NCBI GenBank assembly: GCA_900754275.1
Contig: CAAECF010000005.1
Coordinates: 1 to 44,133, forward strand
DNA from: an uncultured Collinsella sp.
GTDB lineage: Bacteria > Actinomycetota > Coriobacteriia > Coriobacteriales > Coriobacteriaceae
Direction: 5' to 3'
DNA length: 44,133 bases
The translations under genes and the position numbers were made by a program. The first letter of the stretch is position 1. The number at the start of each line of letters is the position of its first letter. Positions 1 through 8,542 of this stretch are shown piece after piece. The notes under the pieces are model-generated. The model saw only the letters and a program-made list of their open reading frames with translations. It was not told the DNA's origin and searched no databases.

Positions 1-50
1 CCCATACCCTCGTTCGGTCAGGCGCGCCGCCGCGTTGCTGCTTTGTGCCG

Positions 51-56
51 TATAAT
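51..56 (+). promoter_or_regulatory. candidate -10 box for hisS
   Basis: A perfect TATAAT lies 43 bases before the hisS ATG. No convincing -35 is visible at 16-18 bases upstream, so this is a tentative promoter call. Confidence 0.4.
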
Positions 57-98
57 GTCCACTACCTATGACGCGATACAAAAGAAAGGTGTTTGCCC

Positions 99-1412
99 AT
101 GCAGGCACAGAAGGCGGAGGGAACCCGCGACCTTATCGGCGCCGAGATGCGCGCCTGGCAAAAGATGCAGCAGATTGCGGCCGGCGTGTTCGAGCCGTTT
201 GGTTTTAAACCCATCGAGACGCCCGCGATCGAGCAGGTTGACGTGTTTGTCCACGGTATCGGCCAGTCGACCGACGTCGTGCGCAAGGAAATGTTCCGCG
301 TGTTCAGCGGTGCCAACCTGGAGCGCGTCTTTACCGAGGGCACCGACACCAAACTCAAGCCCAAGCAGCGCCTGGCACTTCGCCCCGAGGGCACGGCCGG
401 CGTGGTGCGCGCCGTCGTCGAGAACAATCTGGTGCCCCAGGGCTCCACGCCGTTTAAGGCTTACTACGCCGAGGCCATGTTCCGCGGCGAGCGTCCCCAG
501 AAGGGCCGCCTGCGCCAGTTCCACCAGGTGGGCATCGAGTGGCTCGGCGCTCCCGATCCGGCGGCAGACGCCGAGTGCATCATCATGCTCATGGAGTTCT
601 ACAAGCGCCTGGGCTTCGATCTTTCCAAGCTTCGTCTGCTCATCAACTCGATGGGTGACGCCCAGTGCCGTCCGGCTTACCGCGAGCAGGTCAAGCAGTT
701 CATCCTCGATCACGCAGACGAGATGTGTGACGAGTGCCGCGAGCGCGCCGAGCTCAACCCGCTGCGTGCCTTCGACTGCAAGAACGACCACTGCCGCGAG
801 ATCATGGCCGAGGCTCCGCTGATGGGTGACAACCTGTGCGATGAGTGCCGCGAGCACTACGAGCAGGTCAAGCGCTATCTGGATGCCGCCGGTATCGAGT
901 ATGTCGAGGATCCCACCTTGGTGCGCGGCCTGGACTACTACACCCGTACTGTCTTTGAGGTCGAGGCCCCTGGCGCCGGCGTCGGCTCCATCGGCGGCGG
1001 CGGCCGCTACGATGGCCTGGTCGAGCTCGAGGGTGGCAAGCCCACGGCGGGCGTCGGCTTTGCTGTCGGTTTTGAGCGCGCCCTGCTGGCCCTGCAGGCC
1101 TTTGGCAGCGATTTGGGTGCCGATGAGGCCCCGTGCGTCTATGTCGCCAACGCCGGCAAGGAGCTGCGTCAGAACGTCTTTGCCATTACGCAGGAGCTTC
1201 GCGCCGCAGGTATCGTGACCGAGGCCGACTATCAGGGTCGTTCGCTCAAGGCCCAGTTTAAGCAAGCCGATAAGGTAGGCGCCAAGCTCATCTTGGTCCT
1301 GGGTGGCGACGAGCTTGCCGCCGGCAAGGTCAAAGTGCGCGACATGCAGAGCCATGACGAGGTGCTCGCCGATCTGGACAACGTCGTCGAGGCGGTTCGC
1401 GAGCGCCTGTAG
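99..1412 (+). CDS. hisS: histidyl-tRNA synthetase
   Basis: Class II aminoacyl-tRNA synthetase that charges tRNA-His in the cytoplasm. The 437 residues fit the usual bacterial length of about 420-430. Visible motifs: GTRDL at the N-terminus, the motif 2 region RPEGTAGVVRA near residue 93, the HisRS signature RGLDYYTRTVFE near 275, the motif 3 region GGGGRYDGL followed by GVGFAVGFERALLAL, and a C-terminal anticodon-binding domain from about 340. The ATG at 99 follows GAAAGG at 84-89 (about 9 bases spacing); a TTG two codons earlier is less likely. In many bacteria hisS sits next to aspS; here aspS is about 10.6 kb downstream, with ppc and the lar locus between them. Confidence 0.97.
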   Translation: MQAQKAEGTRDLIGAEMRAWQKMQQIAAGVFEPFGFKPIETPAIEQVDVFVHGIGQSTDVVRKEMFRVFSGANLERVFTEGTDTKLKPKQRLALRPEGTAGVVRAVVENNLVPQGSTPFKAYYAEAMFRGERPQKGRLRQFHQVGIEWLGAPDPAADAECIIMLMEFYKRLGFDLSKLRLLINSMGDAQCRPAYREQVKQFILDHADEMCDECRERAELNPLRAFDCKNDHCREIMAEAPLMGDNLCDECREHYEQVKRYLDAAGIEYVEDPTLVRGLDYYTRTVFEVEAPGAGVGSIGGGGRYDGLVELEGGKPTAGVGFAVGFERALLALQAFGSDLGADEAPCVYVANAGKELRQNVFAITQELRAAGIVTEADYQGRSLKAQFKQADKVGAKLILVLGGDELAAGKVKVRDMQSHDEVLADLDNVVEAVRERL

Positions 1413-1470
1413 CGCATCTTTTTGAGCTTCGGGCCTGCTAACGTGCCCTGCTCATGGAGAGCGATTGTTA

Positions 1471-1508
1471 CGGGGGTGTTTCGCTTTTATGCGGAATGCC
1501 CCCGTTTA
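1471..1508 (+). terminator. hisS terminator
   Basis: A 14-base stem (1471-1484 with 1491-1504, some G-T pairs) closes a 6-base loop and is followed by a short T run. It sits 58 bases after the hisS stop. Confidence 0.6.
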
Positions 1509-1619
1509 CGTATGCCGCCCACCGAGAAATACGACCATTTAGGGCAAAAACCTTTGCAATGCAGAAAATACTTTTGTGTGGTAAAGCGCAATCAGTGTCG
1601 AAAGTATTTCTCAAGCGCC

Positions 1620-1625
1620 TATAAT
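1620..1625 (+). promoter_or_regulatory. candidate -10 box for ppc
   Basis: TATAAT lies 45 bases before the preferred ppc start. Just upstream, AGAAAATACTTT (from 1563) and AAAGTATTTCT (from 1601) form an imperfect inverted repeat that could be an operator. No good -35 is visible. Confidence 0.45.
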
Positions 1626-1669
1626 GAATACCGCATGTTACGTGCATAGAAGGAGGAATGGGAGGAAAC

Positions 1670-4483
1670 GTGGCTGAGAACCTAAGCAACCAGTCTGTAC
1701 CCGAAGCCGCGGCGCGCGTCGCTGCCGTGGTCAACCGCCTCGTTAACCGAATCGGCTCGAATGCCGAGTCCAGGGAGCGTCTCGCCGAGATCGAGATCCC
1801 CGAGGAGCTGCGCGACAATCTGGCGCTGTTCTTGCGCCTGGAGCGCCGTGTGCTTAGCGAGTATGATCCCGAGATCGCGGACCTGTTCGACAAGATTTTG
1901 ACAGCCGAGATTGTGGTCAATGCCGGCAACCCCGGTACCTGCGCTGCCGACGAAGCCGTCGACGAGCAGGGCGTGCCCACCGCCGACGAGCCCACTGCCG
2001 TGGCATTTCGTGAGGTCGTCGATTTGATCGACAGCCTGCCGCTCGATAAGCAGCAGGTCATCGTTCGCGCCTTTACGAGCTTTTTCCATCTGGCAAACCT
2101 GTCGGAGGAGAACTACCGTGTGGCGCAGCTGCGCGAGCGCGAGGCCGGTGCGTCGACCGATACCGAGGTCGATCCTGCCAACGAGCTTACCGTTGCCTAT
2201 CACCAGCTGGTGAATGAGCTGGGTGTCGAGGGTGCCAACGAGCTGCTCGACAAGCTCGAGTTCCACCCTGTCTTTACCGCACATCCCACCGAGGCCCGTC
2301 GTAAGGCCGTCGAGGGCAAGATCCGCCGTATCTCCAACCTGCTGGAGGAGCGTCCGCGTCTGGGCGGCTCCGACCTGGTGGAGAACGAGCGCCATATGCT
2401 GCAGGAGATCGACGCCCTGGTGCGTACGAGTCCCATCGCGCTCAAGAAGCCCACGCCGGTCGAGGAAGCCGATACCATCATCGACATCTTCGATAACACG
2501 CTGTTCGACGTTATCCCCGTTATCTATCGTCGTTTTGACGATTGGGTGCTGGGCGACAAGGCCGGTACTGTGCCGCCGCTGTGCCCGGCGTTCTTCCATC
2601 CCGGCAGCTGGATCGGTTCCGACCGCGACGGTAACCCCAACGTCACCGCCAAGGTGAGCCGTGAGGTCGCCGCCAAGTACTTTACGCACATGGTGCTCAA
2701 GCTCGAGGACAAGTGCCGCCACATCGGCCGCAACCTCACGCTCGAGGCTACCTACAGCAAGCCGTCGGCCGAGCTCATTAACCTGTGGAACCATCAGGTC
2801 GAGATGAGCCCTCGTTACACGGCCCGCGCCGAGCTGATCTCCGAGCACGAGCCGCATCGCGCCGTCATGCTCGTCATGGCCGACCGCCTGAACGCCACCG
2901 TCCGTCGTATCACCGACACCATGTACCACAGCGCCGATGAGTTCCTGGAGGACCTGCGCGTCGTCCAGCGCTCGCTGGCCGCCTGCGGTGCCGTCCGTGC
3001 TGCCTACGGCCCGGTCCAGACCATCATCTGGCAGGTCGAGTCCTTCGGCTTCCATATGGTCGAGATGGAGTTCCGTCAGCACTCCGTGGTGCATGCCCGC
3101 GCCCTTAAGGATATCCACGAGAACGGTATCCATGGCGACCTGCAGCCCATGACGCGCGAGGTCATCGATACCTTCCGCGCTATCGGCTCCATCCAAAAGC
3201 GCTACGGCAAGAAGATGGCGCACCGCTACATCATCTCGTTTACCAAGAGCGCTCAGCATGTGGCCGACGTCTTTGAGCTGGCGCACCTGTCCTTTGCACA
3301 CGAGGAGGATGTCCCCGAGCTCGACGTGATCCCGTTGTTCGAGCAGCTCGAGGACCTCGAGGGCTGCGTCGACGTGCTCGATCAGATGCTTACGCTGCCC
3401 GTGGTGCAAAAGCGCCTTGCCCAGACCAACCGCCGCATGGAGGTCATGCTGGGCTATTCCGACTCTTCCAAGGATGCCGGTCCTACCACGGCCATGCTCG
3501 CGCTGCACTCCGCGCAGGAGCGCATCGCCAAGTGGGCAGAGAAGAACGATATCGACCTGGTGCTCATGCACGGTCGCGGCGGTGCCGTGGGCCGTGGCGG
3601 CGGCCCGGCCAACAAGGCCGTGCTGGCGCAGCCCAAGGGTTCGGTCAACTGCTTCTTTAAGCTTACCGAGCAGGGCGAGGTCATCTTTGCCCGTTACGGT
3701 AACCGCACGCTGGCTCAGCGCCATGTTGAGTCCGTTGCTGCCGCAACGCTTTTGCAGTCGGCCCCGAGTGTCGAGAAGACCAACACCGAGACCACGCAGA
3801 AGTTCTGGGATATGGCCGAGAAGCTCAACACCGCAAGCCACGAGCGCTATCTGGACCTGCTGAACACCGAGGACTTTACGCCATGGTTCTCGACCGTGAC
3901 GCCGCTGACCGAGGTCGGTTTGCTGCCGATCGGCTCGCGTCCCGCCAAGCGCGGCTTGGGTGCCAAGTCGCTCGACGACCTGCGTACCATCCCGTGGATC
4001 TTCAGCTGGAGCCAGGCGCGCATTAACCTGGCCGCTTGGTACGGTCTGGGCACCGCCTGCGAGCAGCTTGGCGATCTTGACCAGCTCAAGGCTGCCTACC
4101 AGGAGTGGCCGTTCTTCCGCACCTTTATCGACAACATCGAGATGTCGATCGCCAAGACCGACCAGCGCATCGCCAAGATGTATCTGCACCTGGGCGATCG
4201 CCAGGATCTGTCCGAGAAGGTCTTCACCGAGATGCAGCTCACGCGTAAGTGGGTCCTTGCCATCGTCGGTGATGAGTGGCCGCTGCAGCGTCGCCGCGTG
4301 CTCGGTTGCGCCGTCCGCGTGCGCAACCCCTACGTCGACGCCCTGTCCATCGCCCAGGTCCGCGCCCTTCGCGAGGTGCGTATGAACCAGGACGAGATGG
4401 CCGAGGAGAAGAAGGCCGAGTACATGAGCCTGATTCTTTCGACTGTGACCGGCGTCTCGGCAGGATTGCAGAACACGGGGTAA
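1670..4483 (+). CDS. ppc: phosphoenolpyruvate carboxylase
   Basis: Carboxylates PEP with bicarbonate to oxaloacetate, an anaplerotic cytoplasmic enzyme. The 937 residues match the bacterial-type family (about 880-950). The catalytic His is in FTAHPTEARRKAV (His205), the second signature is GYSDSSKDAG, the glycine-rich loop is HGRGGAVGRGGGPANKAV, and the protein ends in the conserved QNTG. The start is uncertain: an in-frame ATG at 1658 lies only one base after AGGAGG, whereas GTG at 1670 has GGAGG four bases upstream, so GTG is preferred. A family A long hairpin begins 23 bases after the stop and may end the transcript. Confidence 0.97.
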   Translation: MAENLSNQSVPEAAARVAAVVNRLVNRIGSNAESRERLAEIEIPEELRDNLALFLRLERRVLSEYDPEIADLFDKILTAEIVVNAGNPGTCAADEAVDEQGVPTADEPTAVAFREVVDLIDSLPLDKQQVIVRAFTSFFHLANLSEENYRVAQLREREAGASTDTEVDPANELTVAYHQLVNELGVEGANELLDKLEFHPVFTAHPTEARRKAVEGKIRRISNLLEERPRLGGSDLVENERHMLQEIDALVRTSPIALKKPTPVEEADTIIDIFDNTLFDVIPVIYRRFDDWVLGDKAGTVPPLCPAFFHPGSWIGSDRDGNPNVTAKVSREVAAKYFTHMVLKLEDKCRHIGRNLTLEATYSKPSAELINLWNHQVEMSPRYTARAELISEHEPHRAVMLVMADRLNATVRRITDTMYHSADEFLEDLRVVQRSLAACGAVRAAYGPVQTIIWQVESFGFHMVEMEFRQHSVVHARALKDIHENGIHGDLQPMTREVIDTFRAIGSIQKRYGKKMAHRYIISFTKSAQHVADVFELAHLSFAHEEDVPELDVIPLFEQLEDLEGCVDVLDQMLTLPVVQKRLAQTNRRMEVMLGYSDSSKDAGPTTAMLALHSAQERIAKWAEKNDIDLVLMHGRGGAVGRGGGPANKAVLAQPKGSVNCFFKLTEQGEVIFARYGNRTLAQRHVESVAAATLLQSAPSVEKTNTETTQKFWDMAEKLNTASHERYLDLLNTEDFTPWFSTVTPLTEVGLLPIGSRPAKRGLGAKSLDDLRTIPWIFSWSQARINLAAWYGLGTACEQLGDLDQLKAAYQEWPFFRTFIDNIEMSIAKTDQRIAKMYLHLGDRQDLSEKVFTEMQLTRKWVLAIVGDEWPLQRRRVLGCAVRVRNPYVDALSIAQVRALREVRMNQDEMAEEKKAEYMSLILSTVTGVSAGLQNTG

Positions 4484-4506
4484 TCGATAGCCCTGTGGCT
4501 CTCACC

Positions 4507-4633
4507 GGGGCCCGATGGGTTTCCCTCTGAATGCGTCCTCGCACTTGAAGCCCCCTTATCCTGCTCCTTCGGAGCTGCGGATAAGGGGGCTTCGTGCTGC
4601 GGAATGCATTCAGAGGGAAACCCATCGGGCCCC
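4507..4633. repeat. long hairpin, family A copy 1
   Basis: A 127-base inverted repeat. The outer stem is 28 bp and perfect (4507-4534 with 4606-4633). Next comes an internal loop (GTCCTCGCACTT at 4535-4546 against GTGCTGCGGAAT at 4594-4605), then a perfect 15-bp inner stem (4547-4561 with 4579-4593) and an apical GCTCC-TTC-GGAGC hairpin. Family A copy 2 (split by an IS at 7035-8599) shares the internal loop sequences and the TTC triloop but has different stem sequences that remain complementary. Function unknown; it lies between ppc and larA. Confidence 0.85.
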
Positions 4634-4794
4634 TTCGTCCTCGGTCTTCGGCGGATTACTGGCTGGGGGAATAATGGCGCGCTTCGCGCGTTTTGGACGG
4701 GGTCTGTCCCGGCGGCGCGTTTGGCGCTTCGCGCCGCGCGCCTTATCGATCGGGATTGAGATGCATGTGGTGCTTCTCGCCTTACGACTGTAGC
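4634..4794. other. non-coding stretch between hairpin and terminator
   Basis: No convincing gene. It contains short GC-rich hairpins, such as GCGCGC-TTC-GCGCG followed by TTTT near 4678-4696, and GGCGCGTTTGGCGCTTCGCG near 4711. These look like degenerate terminators or repeats. Confidence 0.4.
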
Positions 4795-4828
4795 GGCCGC
4801 GGTCCCGTTTGGGATCGCGGCCATTTTG
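4795..4828 (+). terminator. rho-independent terminator upstream of larA
   Basis: GGCCGCGGTCCC (4795-4806) pairs with GGGATCGCGGCC (4811-4822), with a 4-base loop and then ATTTTGTT. It insulates larA from ppc. Confidence 0.75.
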
Positions 4829-4949
4829 TTGTGGGTCAAATATGAACGTTGTGTTAATGAGTCGGTGGACGGTGGTGTTTTTCGGTGAGCGGCGTATCCT
4901 TCCAACGGTTAATCTAGTGTGTCAGTTGAAAGGAAGAGGGCGCTCGTCA

Positions 4950-6227
4950 TTGTTTGAATGTGAACTACCGTTTGACCACAAGACGTTGCATCTGGAGCTC
5001 GAGGATAAGAATTTCGCGGGTGTGATGGAAGGTCATCAAAACGAGTTTAAGACCACGAAATCGCAGGAAGAGCTGGTAGAGGAGTCGCTTGCCAACCCTT
5101 ATGGTTCGCCTTCGCTCGAGGAGCTTTGTGCTGGCAAGAAGGATATTGTCATTATTAGCTCCGATCATACGCGTCCCGTTCCCTCGCGTGTGACGATGCC
5201 TATTCTGCTGCATCACATCCATTCCGCTGCGCCCGAGGCTCGCGTGCGCATTTTGGTTGCTACGGGTATGCATCGTCCGTCGACGCATGAGGAACTCGTC
5301 AACAAGTACGGCGAGGAGATCGTTGCCAACGAGGAAATCGTTATGCACGTCGCGACTGACGACAGCATGATGAAAAAGATCGGCACCCTGCCTTCTGGTG
5401 GCGAGTGCATCATCAACAAGATTGCCGCCGATTGCGATCTGCTGCTTGCCGAGGGCTTTATTGAGCCGCACTTCTTTGCCGGTTTCTCTGGTAGCCGCAA
5501 GTCCGTCTTGCCTGGCATCGCCAGCTACAAGACCATCATGTACAACCACAACGGTCAGTTTGTGAACGATTCCCATTCGCGTGCCGGCAACCTGTGCCAC
5601 AACCACGTGAGCGAGGACATGTTTGCCGCTGCCGAGATGGCTCACCTTGCCTTTGTGCTCAACGTGGTGCTCAACGGCAAGCATGAGGTTATCGGCTCCT
5701 TTGCAGGCGACATCCATAAGGCACACGAGGCTGGCTGCGAGTTCGTGAAGAGCCTTGCCGGCGTTGAGCCCGTCGAGTGCGAGATCGCCATCACCACCAA
5801 CGGCGGCTACCCGCTCGACCAGAACATCTATCAGGCCGTGAAGGGCATGTGCTCTGCCGAGGCCACGCTTCCCGAGGGCGGCGTGATCATCGACGTCGCC
5901 GGTTGTGCCGACGGCCACGGTGGCGAGGGCTTCTATCACAACATCGCCGACAACGATCCGGCGGAGTTTGAGCGTGCCTGCATCGACCGTCCTAAGGACG
6001 AGACCCTGCCCGACCAGTGGACGAGCCAGATCTTTGCCCGCATCCTGGCGCATCACCCTGTGATCATGGTCACCGACCTGTGCGATCACCAGATGATCAA
6101 GGATATGCACATGACGCCGGTCAACACCCTCGATGAGGCGCTCAAGCTCGCCTTTGAGATGAAGGGTGCCGATGCCAAGGTGGCCGTCATTCCCGATGGC
6201 CTGGGCGTTGTCGTCGCTCAGCACTAG
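4950..6227 (+). CDS. larA: nickel-pincer lactate racemase LarA
   Basis: Interconverts L- and D-lactate in the cytoplasm using the nickel pincer nucleotide (NPN) cofactor. The TTG at 4950 is preferred, with AGGAAGAGGG at 4931-4940 as ribosome site. From this start the protein is 425 residues and its key residues fall at exactly the Lactobacillus plantarum LarA positions: Asp72 and Arg75 (SDHTRP), His108 (GMHRP), His174 (EPHFF), Lys184 (SGSRKS, the cofactor lysine) and His200 (NHNGQ). The N-terminal ELPFDHKTLHLELEDKNF also matches the family start. The channel gene follows after 49 bases; larB and larC lie on the opposite strand beyond the IS. Confidence 0.95.
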   Translation: MFECELPFDHKTLHLELEDKNFAGVMEGHQNEFKTTKSQEELVEESLANPYGSPSLEELCAGKKDIVIISSDHTRPVPSRVTMPILLHHIHSAAPEARVRILVATGMHRPSTHEELVNKYGEEIVANEEIVMHVATDDSMMKKIGTLPSGGECIINKIAADCDLLLAEGFIEPHFFAGFSGSRKSVLPGIASYKTIMYNHNGQFVNDSHSRAGNLCHNHVSEDMFAAAEMAHLAFVLNVVLNGKHEVIGSFAGDIHKAHEAGCEFVKSLAGVEPVECEIAITTNGGYPLDQNIYQAVKGMCSAEATLPEGGVIIDVAGCADGHGGEGFYHNIADNDPAEFERACIDRPKDETLPDQWTSQIFARILAHHPVIMVTDLCDHQMIKDMHMTPVNTLDEALKLAFEMKGADAKVAVIPDGLGVVVAQH

Positions 6228-6276
6228 TACGCGGCCTAAACGAATCGTTTATAACCGACAAGAAAGATAAGGTTTT

Positions 6277-7008
6277 ATGCTTACCAAACTCCTCTGCGAA
6301 TTCGGCGCAACGGCCCTCATGATCATCTTTGGCGTGGGCGTGCACTGCGATACCGTGCTCAAGGGCACCAAGTATCAGGGCTCCGGTCACATGTTTGCCA
6401 TCACCACCTGGTCTTTTGGCATCTCGGTCTGCCTGTTTGTCTTTGGCGGCGCCGTGTGCATGAACCCCGCCATGGTGCTTGCCCAGTGCATCGTAGGCCT
6501 GGTGCCGTGGAGCAGCTGCATCCCCTTCATGATTGCCGATATGCTCGGCGGCTTTGCGGGTGCCGTGATCGCGTGGTTGATGTATGCCGATGAGTTCAAG
6601 GCTTCCGAGGGCGTCGTCGACCCTATTGCCCAGCGCAACATCTTCTCGACCAACCCTACTACCGAGGGCACGAACTATGCTCGCAACTTCTTCTGCGAGG
6701 CCATCTGCACCTTTGTGTTCATCAGCGCCATCCTTGCTGCCGCTAGCCGCGCCGGCGAGAACGTTTTGATGCTCGCCATCTGCGTCGGTCTGATCGTTTG
6801 GGCTGTTGGCATGGGCATGGGCGGCATCACCGGCTTCGCCATGAACCAGGCTCGTGACCTTGGTCCTCGCATGGCCTATCAGGTGCTGCCGATTAAGAAC
6901 AAGGCTGACAACAACTGGAAGTACGGCCTGCTCGTTCCTGGCATCGCACCGTTTATCGGTGCCGCTCTGGCCGCGCTGTTTGTGCACGGTTTCTTGGGCA
7001 TGTTCTAG
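6277..7008 (+). CDS. larD: aquaglyceroporin-family channel, LarD-like
   Basis: Six-helix MIP/GlpF-family membrane channel of 243 residues. The first signature is intact (CMNPAMVLAQ); the second reads MNQARDLGPRMA, so the usual NPA is NQA, while the selectivity-filter Arg and DxGPR are kept. In lactobacilli a GlpF-type protein (LarD) encoded with larA facilitates lactic acid diffusion, and the position directly after larA (49 bases, same strand) suggests that role here. The substrate is inferred from context; a glycerol or small-solute facilitator is the alternative. Confidence 0.85.
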   Translation: MLTKLLCEFGATALMIIFGVGVHCDTVLKGTKYQGSGHMFAITTWSFGISVCLFVFGGAVCMNPAMVLAQCIVGLVPWSSCIPFMIADMLGGFAGAVIAWLMYADEFKASEGVVDPIAQRNIFSTNPTTEGTNYARNFFCEAICTFVFISAILAAASRAGENVLMLAICVGLIVWAVGMGMGGITGFAMNQARDLGPRMAYQVLPIKNKADNNWKYGLLVPGIAPFIGAALAALFVHGFLGMF

Positions 7009-7034
7009 TCTGAGGCTACATAGTTGTCCGCTGG

Positions 7035-7092
7035 CCGCATGGGGTAACTTCCCAGCGCGTCCTCGGACATGAAAGAACCCCCGCTGCGCACT
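7035..7092. repeat. long hairpin, family A copy 2, left arm
   Basis: Left half of a second family A hairpin, interrupted at its apex by the IS. The outer stem 7035-7058 pairs perfectly (24 bp) with 8576-8599; the internal-loop strand is GTCCTCGGACAT (7059-7070); the inner stem 7071-7084 pairs with 8550-8563. The last three bases (ACT) are the IS target duplication. Confidence 0.85.
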
Positions 7093-7130
7093 TGAACTGC
7101 ACCCCAAAACTTGGACGGCTTAAATAAGAA

Positions 7131-8042
7131 CTACGCCGCAAGGGACTGTCTCCGGAACTCCTCCGGGGTCAGTCCCTTCAGTTTAACCTGGCGCCTCCTC
7201 GTGTTCCAATGGACCACGAAGTCGTCGAGGTCCGCCTTGAAGGACTCGAAGTCCGGCCACGTCCTTCCGCGGAAGAACTCGTCCTTGATGTGGCCGAACA
7301 CCTGCTCCGTCGCGCCGTTGTCGATGCAGTTGCCCTTCCGGGACATGCTCTGCACCACGCCGGCCTCCTCCAACCGCCTGCACCAACCGGCCTGCTGGTA
7401 CTGCCAGCCCATGTCCGAGTGCAGGATCGGCCTGGAGCCCTTGGGCTTCCTGGACACGAGCTGGTCGAGCAGCTCGTGCTGCTGAGCCATGTTGGGGTGC
7501 AGCGACGTGGACCAGGCGACGATCTCCTTGCTGCCGAAGTCGTAGACCGGCGCGAAGTAGGCCTTGCCCCAGGGCTGCTTGAACTCGGTGACGTCGGTGC
7601 CCATCTTCTCCCACGGCCCGTCGGCGGCGAAGTCGCGCCCGATGACGTTCTCGAAGGTCTTTCCGACCTTGCCCCTGTACGAGTTGTACCTGTGGTAGTC
7701 GGTCTCGCGGCGAATCCCGCAGCTGATGCCCATCTCGCGCATCATCTTCAGCACGGTCTTGTAGGCTATGCGCGCGCCCCGCTCGGCGCGCAGGCACATG
7801 GCGATCTGCCTGTGGCCGCACCCGTTGGCCGTGCGCGAGAATATCTCGGCGGCGGCCTCCCAGAGCTCGGGCCTGGTGGGAGCCTTCGGGTGCGACAGCG
7901 CGTAGTAGTAGCTGGACCGGGCCATGCCGGCGCACTCCAGCAGGCGCCCCAGCCCGTGCCCCTCTTCGCGCAGGACCCTCACGGCCTCGACCTTCGCCCT
8001 GGTCAGAGCCCGTCCCTCCCGACCAGGGCACGCAATTTTTTT
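7131..8042 (-). CDS. IS3-family transposase OrfB (frame -1)
   Basis: Catalytic DDE integrase half of the transposase, about 303 residues from the slippery site. The acidic triad is seen in GTDVTEFKQ, LHSDMGWQY and NGATEQVFGHIKDE. An upstream HTH_21-like region precedes the rve domain. It has no obvious independent start and is expected to be made as an OrfAB fusion by -1 slippage at A-AAA-AAA (minus strand 8042-8036), giving a junction VAYLKKIACPG. Confidence 0.93.
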   Translation of the reverse strand, partial: KKIACPGREGRALTRAKVEAVRVLREEGHGLGRLLECAGMARSSYYYALSHPKAPTRPELWEAAAEIFSRTANGCGHRQIAMCLRAERGARIAYKTVLKMMREMGISCGIRRETDYHRYNSYRGKVGKTFENVIGRDFAADGPWEKMGTDVTEFKQPWGKAYFAPVYDFGSKEIVAWSTSLHPNMAQQHELLDQLVSRKPKGSRPILHSDMGWQYQQAGWCRRLEEAGVVQSMSRKGNCIDNGATEQVFGHIKDEFFRGRTWPDFESFKADLDDFVVHWNTRRRQVKLKGLTPEEFRRQSLAA

Positions 8043-8494
8043 AGGTAGGCCACCTCGGTCTCGAGCCTTCGGCAGCGCTCCTCGAGCTCCTCCTCGCGGG
8101 TCCGCGGCCTCGCCTTGGAACCGCTCGGCCGGCCCTTGGGCCTGGGCCTGAGCGCCTCGGCGCCGCCCTCGCGGTAGAGCGCGCACCATCTCTTGAGCGG
8201 CGCCAAGGACATGACCCCGAACGCCTCCATGGCGTCCCGCTTGCTCATGCCGCCGTCGACCACGGCCGAGGCGGCGGCGACCTTCTGCTCGTATGTGTAC
8301 CTGGCCTGCTTGCCGTCCATGGATAGCAGCACCTCGCTTCCGAACGACCGGTATACGTAGAGCCATTGTCTCACGGTGTCGCGCGGGACCGACAGCGCCT
8401 TCGCCGCCGACTCGGAGCCGTGGCCTCGCTCGAAGAGCCCGATCGCCGCCTTCCTGGCCTCGATGTCGTGCTTCACCCTCAAGTCGACACGCAT
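8003..8494 (-). CDS. IS3-family transposase OrfA
   Basis: 163-residue DNA-binding half with two helix-turn-helix regions (AAIGLFERGHGSESAAKAL; KRDAMEAFGVMSLAPLKRW) and a C-terminal Arg/Glu-rich coiled coil (TREEELEERCRRLETEVAYL) that continues into OrfB after frameshifting. The ATG at 8494 has GGGAGG six bases upstream. That ribosome site lies in the right arm of a perfect 12-bp hairpin (8501-8532), which would mask it in transcripts entering from outside the element. Confidence 0.9.
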   Translation of the reverse strand: MRVDLRVKHDIEARKAAIGLFERGHGSESAAKALSVPRDTVRQWLYVYRSFGSEVLLSMDGKQARYTYEQKVAAASAVVDGGMSKRDAMEAFGVMSLAPLKRWCALYREGGAEALRPRPKGRPSGSKARPRTREEELEERCRRLETEVAYLKKLRALVGRDGL

Positions 8495-8500
8495 AAAAAG

Positions 8501-8532
8501 CCTCCCATTTCTCATGTCCAAGAAATGGGAGG
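8501..8532 (-). promoter_or_regulatory. hairpin over the transposase ribosome site
   Basis: CCTCCCATTTCT (8501-8512) and AGAAATGGGAGG (8521-8532) form a perfect 12-bp stem with an 8-base loop inside the right IS end. The GGGAGG used by orfA is part of the stem. Read-through RNA would fold and block translation, whereas a promoter within the element could yield a shorter, unfolded leader. Confidence 0.65.
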
Positions 8533-8542
8533 CAGTTCAACT

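Larger units (their letters stand above)
7093..8539 (-). mobile_element. complete IS3-family insertion sequence (IS150-like)
   Basis: A 1447-bp element with imperfect terminal inverted repeats: both ends begin TGAACTGC and share CTTGGAC at bases 18-24 (about 19 of 24 matches). It is flanked by the 3-bp direct repeat ACT (7090-7092 and 8540-8542). It carries overlapping orfA and orfB with an A7 slippery site. It has landed in the apical loop of family A hairpin copy 2. Both frames are open and the ends intact, so it may still be active. Confidence 0.95.

Noticed and set aside
1682..4189. An 835-codon open frame on the minus strand opposite ppc, and similar long frames opposite hisS, larA, feoB, ligA and the ABC genes
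   Set aside because: They mirror the codon structure of high-GC genes with strong matches on the other strand; their translations look like low-complexity mixtures with no known motif.
4809..4949. Longer LarA N-terminus from an upstream ATG
   Set aside because: It runs through the terminator and leader, and only the TTG at 4950 gives residue numbers equal to the characterised LarA.
8043..8540. In-frame extension of OrfB to the right end of the IS
   Set aside because: The translation has no family similarity there; the true N-terminal half is OrfA in the other frame, joined by slippage at A7.
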